A DNA stretch of 64,000 nucleotides from CBIHON01 sp966211965. GTDB lineage: Bacteria > Pseudomonadota > Gammaproteobacteria > Burkholderiales > Burkholderiaceae_D. The translations under genes and the position numbers were made by a program. The notes under the pieces are model-generated. The model ran no database searches, had not been told where the DNA came from, and saw only the letters and a list, made by a program, of their open reading frames with translations. Each line of letters opens with the position of its first letter. Position 1 is the first letter of the stretch. The stretch is from contig CBIHON010000023.1 of the NCBI GenBank assembly GCA_966211965.1, positions 24,073 through 88,072 on the forward strand, read 5' to 3'. Shown piece after piece: positions 59,445 through 64,000 of the stretch.

Positions 59445-60647
59445 TCAGTTTCTGGGGTTCATCACCGCAGAGAATGCCGCAGCTACTGCTTCCACGTTGC
59501 CGGTGTTCAGCCCGGCCACGCAGATCCTTCCGGAACGCAGGAGGTAGACCCCGTGCTTCTCGCGCAGCACATCGGCCTGCTCCGCGCTCAAGCCGGTATA
59601 GGTGAACATGCCGCGCTGCGTCAGGAAGCGCGAGATGTTGTGGTGGATGCCGCGCTTTTGCAGCCCGTCATGAATGGCGCGGCGCATGGCCTGGATACGG
59701 CCGCACATGGCATCGAGTTCGCTGACCCAGGCAGCGCGCAATTCCGGCGTGCCGAGCACGGTGGCGATGAGGCGGGCGCCGTGCGTCGGCGGGTTGCTGT
59801 AGTTGGCGCGCACCGTGCACATCAATTGGCCATGCACCCGCTCGGCTTCTTCCGCGCTGGCGCACACCACGGAGAGGCCGCCGCAGCGTTCGCCGTACAG
59901 CGAAAAATTCTTGGAGAAGGAATTGGCGACCACGCAGGTCACGCCGGCATCGGTCAAGGCCCGAACAGCAAGGGCATCTTCCTCGATGCCGTCGCCGAAG
60001 CCCTGGTAGGCCATGTCGACGAAGGCGATCAGGCCGCGTTCGCGCAGCACCGGGATCAGGTCGTTCCATTGCGCGCGGCCGAGGTCGACGCCGGTCGGAT
60101 TGTGACAGCAGGCATGCAGCAGCACCACGCTGCGCGGCGGCAGCGTATTCAACGCAGCAAACATGTCGTCGAAGCGCAAGCCGCCGGTGGCGGCGTCGTA
60201 GTACGGATAGGTGTTGACCTTGAAGCCCGCGCCTTCGAACACCACGCGGTGGTTTTCCCAGCTGGGGTCGCTGATCCAGACCTGGGAATCGGGGAAATAC
60301 CGCTTCAGGAAATCCGCGCCGACTTTCAAGGCTCCCGAACCGCCGATGGTCTGCAGCGTCGCAATGCGCTTTTCCAGCAACGCCGGCCGTTCCTTGCCGA
60401 ATACCAGTTCCTGTACCGCGCTACGGTAGTCGGCGGCACCGGCCATCGGCAGATAAGGCCGCGGGCCTGCGTTGACCAGCAAGGCGGATTCGGCCTGGCG
60501 CACCGCATCCATGACGGGCAGCCGGCCTGCTTCGTCGAAATAGATGCCGATGCTGAGATTGATCTTGTTGCAGCGGGGATCCTTCTGGAAATTTTCGTTC
60601 AGGCTCAGGATCGGGTCACCGGGATAAGTGTCGATATGGTCAAACAT
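59445..60647 (-). CDS. Aromatic/aspartate aminotransferase (class I)
   Basis: 400-residue PLP enzyme of the AspC/TyrB group. YPGDPILSLNENFQKDPR is the usual N-terminal start. The PLP-lysine lies in SFSKNFSLYGERCG (~247), ACCHNPTGVDL and the Arg-binding region ANYSNPPTHGARL are conserved. It transfers amino groups between aromatic or acidic amino acids and 2-oxoacids. It sits between the PanE-like gene and the aldehyde dehydrogenase in a single minus-strand run. The context next to a homoprotocatechuate-type operon suggests tyrosine or 4-hydroxyphenylpyruvate metabolism (inference). Confidence 0.93.
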   Translation of the reverse strand: MFDHIDTYPGDPILSLNENFQKDPRCNKINLSIGIYFDEAGRLPVMDAVRQAESALLVNAGPRPYLPMAGAADYRSAVQELVFGKERPALLEKRIATLQTIGGSGALKVGADFLKRYFPDSQVWISDPSWENHRVVFEGAGFKVNTYPYYDAATGGLRFDDMFAALNTLPPRSVVLLHACCHNPTGVDLGRAQWNDLIPVLRERGLIAFVDMAYQGFGDGIEEDALAVRALTDAGVTCVVANSFSKNFSLYGERCGGLSVVCASAEEAERVHGQLMCTVRANYSNPPTHGARLIATVLGTPELRAAWVSELDAMCGRIQAMRRAIHDGLQKRGIHHNISRFLTQRGMFTYTGLSAEQADVLREKHGVYLLRSGRICVAGLNTGNVEAVAAAFSAVMNPRN

Positions 60648-60678
60648 GATGGTCTATTCAGTTATCAATACAAAAGAA

Positions 60679-61674
60679 TCAAGTAGCCGCGCGGTTATCC
60701 GCATAGAGACCGCGCACCTGGCCGAACACGCGTGTCAGTCCGAGCAAGGTATCGATATTCGGGGTCGGGATATCGATGCGCCGTCCGATTTCCCATACAG
60801 CAGTCACAATGCCGTCCAGTTCGATCTGGCGCCCTGCCTCCACGTCCTGCAGCATCGAGGTCTTGAAGGCGCCCAGCTTGCGCGTGACCGCATGCCGGTC
60901 TTCCGGGCTTTGCGTCAACGGACAGCCGATCGCTTCGCCGATGGCCGCTGCTTCGCGCATGGCGGCCGAGCAGAATGTGCGCACCAGCGGATCGTCCAGC
61001 ACGCGGTCGATGGTCGCGCCGGTGATGGCCGAGACGGGATTCATCGTCAGGTTGCCCCACAACTTGTACCAGATGTCGTAACGAATATGCGGCGACAAGG
61101 TCACATCGAATCCCGCTTCCGTTAGCAAGCCGGTGATGCGCTGCGTGCGCGCCGATTCGCCGCCGGTCGGCTCGCCGATGATCAAGCCCTGGCCCATCTT
61201 GTGCTGTACCAAACCGGGTTCGGCTACCGCCGTGCTCGCGTGCACCACGCAGCCGACGACGTGCTGCAACGGAATGGCGGCGGCGATACGCCCGCCCGGA
61301 TCCACGCTCTCGAGCGGCGCGTCTTCCAGTGCAGGGATGCCCTGGTTGAACCACCATGGCACGCCATTCATGGCAGGCAGCACGATGGTATCAGGTCCCA
61401 GCAGGGGCGGGATATGCGGCGCCACGGCGGCCAGCGCCGGCCCCTTGACCGCAATCACAACAAGGTCCTGCACGCCGAGTTCCTCGGCGTTATCGGAAGC
61501 AATAGCGGGTGCCTGGACCAATTGATCCGCCTGCCGCAACCGCCAGCCATGCGCCTTCAGCGCCTGCAGGGTAGCGCCGCGTGCAATGGCGCTGACTTGC
61601 GCATTTCCTGCAGTCGCCAGCCGCGTACCGATGAAGCCGCCGATTGCGCCGGCGCCTATGATGCATATTTTCAT
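60679..61674 (-). CDS. 2-Dehydropantoate 2-reductase-like (PanE/ApbA) enzyme
   Basis: About 331 residues. The N-terminal Rossmann motif is ICIIGAGAIGGFIGTRLATA. The catalytic Lys region reads YKLWGNLTMNPVSAITGATI, and the C-terminal domain has SMLQDVEAGRQIELDGIVTA, as in PanE/ApbA proteins. Family members reduce 2-oxoacids with NADPH; many paralogues are not pantothenate enzymes. The ATG at 61674 follows AGGAAC by ~7 bases and overlaps the stop of the upstream remnant as ATGA. Sequence upstream to 61854 is open by chance and belongs to another gene. Its substrate is likely tied to aromatic catabolism here. Confidence 0.88.
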   Translation of the reverse strand: MKICIIGAGAIGGFIGTRLATAGNAQVSAIARGATLQALKAHGWRLRQADQLVQAPAIASDNAEELGVQDLVVIAVKGPALAAVAPHIPPLLGPDTIVLPAMNGVPWWFNQGIPALEDAPLESVDPGGRIAAAIPLQHVVGCVVHASTAVAEPGLVQHKMGQGLIIGEPTGGESARTQRITGLLTEAGFDVTLSPHIRYDIWYKLWGNLTMNPVSAITGATIDRVLDDPLVRTFCSAAMREAAAIGEAIGCPLTQSPEDRHAVTRKLGAFKTSMLQDVEAGRQIELDGIVTAVWEIGRRIDIPTPNIDTLLGLTRVFGQVRGLYADNRAAT

Positions 61675-62266
61675 TTCAGTTCCTTTCCTGCAGCGCGGCG
61701 ATACCCTTCCTTGAAACGCGCCGGCACGCGCTCGTTGAAACCCAGTGCCACGCGGCGCACTTCCTCGGAATCCGTAGGCGCATGCCCTACTCCCAGTTCG
61801 GAAGCGCGCGGCACCGGCCCGGCCGCTACCCGGCTCGCCAGCATGTAATCCCATGCCTCGTCGGCGTGACGTTGCGGCACACCTTGCCGATCACCACCGC
61901 GAATTCACCTTCATAGTTCAGGTAACCGCAGTCGGCCGGCTTGACCAGTTCGCCGCCGTGGCCGTTCAACGCCGTAATCGGCTTCATGAAGTAGGTCGGC
62001 GTCTCGGTCGGCTTGGCCTTGTTGCGCGTCTCGATGCCTCGCGAACTGTAGGACAGGTGCACGCAAATGATTTTACTCGGTTCGCATGGTGGCAGATGCT
62101 GCACCTGGGTTACATCGACGCTGCGTCCGTCATCCAGTTGCAGTTGTCCGTCGTCGCGCATCGTGCCCCAATAAGCGCTGCCGTTCACCAGCACGCAGCG
62201 GCGCTCGACGCGCGGACCGCGCATCACGACGGGTAGTTCTTTGAACGGGAATTCGTGGATGCTCAT
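61671..62266 (-). pseudogene. Fumarylacetoacetate hydrolase-family gene, frameshifted and deleted
   Basis: From ATG 62266 the frame encodes a normal FAA-hydrolase N-terminal region (RCVLVNGSAYWGTMRDDGQ; TYFMKPITALNGHGGELVKP; GYLNYEGEFAVVIGKVCRNV). At ~61864 one base is missing: adding one restores TPDEAWDYMLA. After that the catalytic core is absent; the frame jumps to SRVAAGPVPRASELGVGHAP and ends KEGYRRAAGKELK, an unrecognised C-terminus whose stop overlaps the panE-like ATG. Both a frameshift and a deletion break the gene. Confidence 0.8.
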
Positions 62267-62928
62267 GCTGCTTTCTCCTGTGCGGCCGTGCCGATTTCAA
62301 TTTCAGTATCGAACCAGATATGGATGTTGCCGGTGCCGCGCGCATTCTCGTAGGCAGACAGCGGCGTGCCCGCCGCGCGGCAATCGCGCCCGCCGAGCGC
62401 GCCAAGCATTTGCAGGTAATGCGCGCCGAAGGCTTCCCAGAACACCGGGCGGAATTCCTCGTCCTACAAGTCCAGTATCCGCTCATGGCGCCCTTCCTGG
62501 AACAGTGCGATGGCCTTCTTGTCGGCTTCGATGCAGCGCGGCGAAGAGACATTGCTCTCGTGGAAGATGCGCGGGTGGTTCGGCACCCAGTCGATCTGGT
62601 TGAAGCGATGGCTCAGCGCGCCCGACGCAAGCATGACCACCCGCAAGTCGCTGCGCCGGATCGCTTCGGCGACCACCGCGCCGGATTCGAGATAATGCTC
62701 TGGCCGGCAATTCTGGCAGGAACTCACCGAGACGATCCGCTCGCCACGGGCCAGCTTGGAGACGATGTTGATGGTCGCATAATGGCGCGACAATTCGGCA
62801 TCGTAGACGGCGCGCGACTGCACCTTGCGTTCCTTCGCAACGGCTTCCACCAGGCGCGCCAGTTCCGGGCAGCCTTCGTAGTCGTACGGCTGCCCGTACA
62901 AGTACCACGGCATCTCGTCGGGCGCACG
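62263..62928 (-). pseudogene. LigB-type extradiol dioxygenase (HpaD-like), truncated with an in-frame stop
   Basis: The frame PDEMPWYLYGQPYDYEGCPE, GERIVSVSSCQNCRPEHYLE, VVMLASGALSHRFNQIDW is typical of class III ring-cleavage dioxygenases of homoprotocatechuate type. An amber TAG (62464-62466) interrupts it after RHERILDL. The same frame then continues as DEEFRPVFWEAFGAHYLQML to a natural end at 62263, whose TGA overlaps the FAA gene start. The 5' half is missing: at ~62928 the sequence joins directly to an aldolase fragment. Confidence 0.78.
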
Positions 62929-63279
62929 CCTTGCGGCGGATAGCGCATCGCGCGCGCCAGCTGCTCTGCCTGTTCCGCCGACTCGACCATGGGAACGAGC
63001 AGCGTGGTCGCGCCCAGGCCCAGCACCTGCTTGATCAGGGCGGCATCGCCATGCGGCAGGCGCCCCACCGGATGCGAGGGATAGGGCGCGACGCTTTGCA
63101 GCGACGACAGCAGGCTGCGCAGGTCGTTCGGCGCATGTTCCGCGTCGAGCACCAGCCAGTCGAAACCGCTGCCGGCGCACAACTCGGCCGCATAGGCATC
63201 GGCCAGTGCCAGCCACAGGCCGACCTGGAATTCGCCGCGCGCCAGCCGCCTGCTTGAAAAGATTGTCCGGAGTACGCAT
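62929..63279 (-). pseudogene. HpcH/HpaI-family aldolase, frameshifted and truncated
   Basis: From ATG 63279 the frame starts MRTPDNLFKQA. An extra G near 63250 shifts it; removing it gives LARGEFQVGLWLALADAYAA joined to ELCAGSGFDWLVLDAEHAPN, LGATTLLVPMVESAEQAEQL and AMRYPPQGVR, a clear HpaI-type 4-hydroxy-2-oxo-heptanedioate aldolase N-terminal half. It stops at ~62929, where the dioxygenase fragment begins. The C-terminal half is lost. The usual length is ~260 residues; ~115 remain. Confidence 0.8.
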
Positions 63280-63286
63280 CTCTGCC

Positions 63287-63526
63287 TCAGACCAAACGGA
63301 AGGCAATCGAACCGGGCAGGCCGTAGTCGGCATGGAAGATACCGCCGGCAGCAAGGCCTTCATCGTACGGGGCCAGCTTGCTGGCCAGCTAAGTGCGCTG
63401 GATCGCGTAGCTGTCGGCGATTTCCATCTACGAATAGCGTTTGGAAAAGTGTTCCACCTGAACGCGTTCACGCTCGGCGGAATGCAGTTCGGCGGGCAGG
63501 GTGTGGTGGATGTCGGTCGTCAGCAT
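63287..63526 (-). pseudogene. HpaH-like 2-oxo-hept-4-ene-1,7-dioate hydratase remnant
   Basis: From ATG 63526 the frame reads MLTTDIHHTLPAELHSAERE and KRYS, then TAG (63427-63429), then MEIADSYAIQRT, then TAG (63389-63391), then LASKLAPYDEGLAAGGIFHA and DYGLPGSIAFRLV ending at 63287. N- and C-terminal ends of an HpaH-type hydratase are recognisable, but the middle (roughly two thirds of the usual ~265 residues) is gone and two in-frame stops are present. Confidence 0.75.
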
Positions 63527-63639
63527 GGGAAATTCCGGGGGCTTGGATGAATGCAGTATCCGGTACCGCGCCCTCCGGAACAATCAATGAATATGGCGGT
63601 ATTTTTTAGTAAACCTTAAAAATACCGGAGACGCCATAT

Positions 63640-64000
63640 CATTACCTCGCTACACCATCCGCCAGCCCGACGTTTTCCCTCCCTGACCGTGGCCGATCCC
63701 CCTGAGCTTTACCGAGGCCGGCAACCGCCTGAGCCTGACACCGTCCGTCAATTCATGGTGGAACTGGAGGATGAGGTGGGTTTCAAGCTGTTCGACCGCA
63801 GCACGCACAAGGTGGCGCTGTCTTCCGCCGGCAGGGAACTCCTGGGGGCCGGCGGAAATGGTACTGCAGCACCTGAGACTGGCCGAAGCCGCCGCAGCGG
63901 ACTTGCGCAAGAGAACGGCCGGACTGGTGCGCATTGCAGCGCCATGGCAAGGGCGGTGCAATTGCAGGCGTTGTTTGGGCGGGGGAGGAAGCGCGGCCAG
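63640..64000 (+). pseudogene. LysR-family regulator with several frame disruptions (cut by window end)
   Basis: Plus-strand fragments in shifting frames read ISLPRYTIRQ, LSFTEAGNRLSLTPS, FMVELEDEVGFKLFDRSTHK, VALSSAGRELLG and PAEMVLQHLRLAEAAAADLR, a LysR helix-turn-helix and linker. At least three frame changes are needed to join them (near 63685, 63735 and 63848). It is divergent from the decayed hydratase and aldolase genes, the position expected for their former activator. It continues past the window, so the rest is unknown. Confidence 0.72.

Noticed and set aside
57971..59605. Long plus-strand open frame (~544 codons) opposite the aldehyde dehydrogenase
   Set aside because: It is antisense to a gene with clear catalytic motifs, has no family features, and results from GC-rich codon bias.
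59421..60686. Plus-strand open frame (~421 codons) opposite the aminotransferase
   Set aside because: Antisense shadow; the minus strand encodes a complete AspC/TyrB-type enzyme.
61675..61854. N-terminal extension of the PanE-like protein up to 61854
   Set aside because: The added 60 residues overlap the FAA remnant, are low-complexity Arg/Gly-rich, and the Rossmann motif and ribosome site define the start at 61674.
1..64000. CRISPR array or phage-type integration site
   Set aside because: No regularly spaced direct repeats and no integrase or duplicated tRNA end were found; the tRNA-Thr 3' end is not repeated nearby.

Overview
The window is a stretch of a beta-proteobacterial chromosome, most likely Burkholderiales (Oxalobacteraceae-like). 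That placement rests on gene style, GC-rich coding sequence, and a Wzx/Wzy-type capsule/exopolysaccharide (EPS) locus next to c-di-GMP and chemotaxis genes. No rRNA or species marker is present, so genus is not claimed.

Layout. (1) 0-11 kb: a plus-strand EPS operon with a WcaJ-type initiating phosphotransferase, ManC, Gmd and Fcl (GDP-mannose to GDP-L-fucose), a Wzx-like flippase, a GT2, a Wzy-like polymerase and a secreted PQQ-type sugar dehydrogenase lipoprotein. (2) 11-13 kb: a sulfide:quinone-reductase-like enzyme divergent from an ArsR repressor. (3) 13-22 kb: an O-acetyltransferase, a GNAT/FemAB-like transferase, a double GT4 protein, UDP-glucose dehydrogenase, a NodB-type deacetylase and a dead IS3-family element. 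(4) 22.5-32 kb: a PAS-GAF-GGDEF-EAL protein, then Wza and Wzc, a second GNAT/FemAB-like paralogue and a GMC oxidoreductase. (5) 32-41 kb: a minus-strand GT-C, GtrA, DprE1, DprE2, GT87 cluster, and a separate plus-strand UbiA plus divergent-PAP2 pair. Together these encode an apparently complete polyprenyl-phosphoryl-D-arabinofuranose donor route resembling the mycobacterial one. (6) 38-45.7 kb: two paralogous secreted alpha/alpha-barrel-like proteins, one fused to a scavenged GtrA N-terminus, then WecB/TagA and GT4 glycosyltransferases. (7) 45.8-57.3 kb: a tRNA-Thr with an unusual anticodon loop, CsbD and BON stress proteins, a chemoreceptor, a 2017-residue kinase-ATPase-GAF-PAS-GGDEF-EAL protein and a solute-binding protein. 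(8) 58-64 kb: an aldehyde dehydrogenase, an aromatic aminotransferase and a PanE-like reductase. Upstream of these lies a heavily decayed homoprotocatechuate-type meta-cleavage operon (HpaH, HpaI, extradiol dioxygenase, FAA hydrolase) and a broken LysR gene.

How it fits together. Regions 1, 3, 4, 5 and 6 can build, decorate and export an acidic polysaccharide: fucose from Gmd/Fcl, uronic acid from Ugd, O-acetyl groups, possible deacetylation, and perhaps D-arabinofuranose. The two c-di-GMP proteins are plausible regulators of its production.

Most unusual signals. Several intergenic spaces hold long foldback elements. Two of them, 23 kb apart, share a conserved core of about 57 bp and base-paired inner stems, but have unrelated outer arms of about 32 nt. 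This looks like a structured RNA or a palindrome-associated small mobile element. The D-arabinose donor pathway, with a DUF212-type candidate for its phosphatase step, is the most interesting gene system here.
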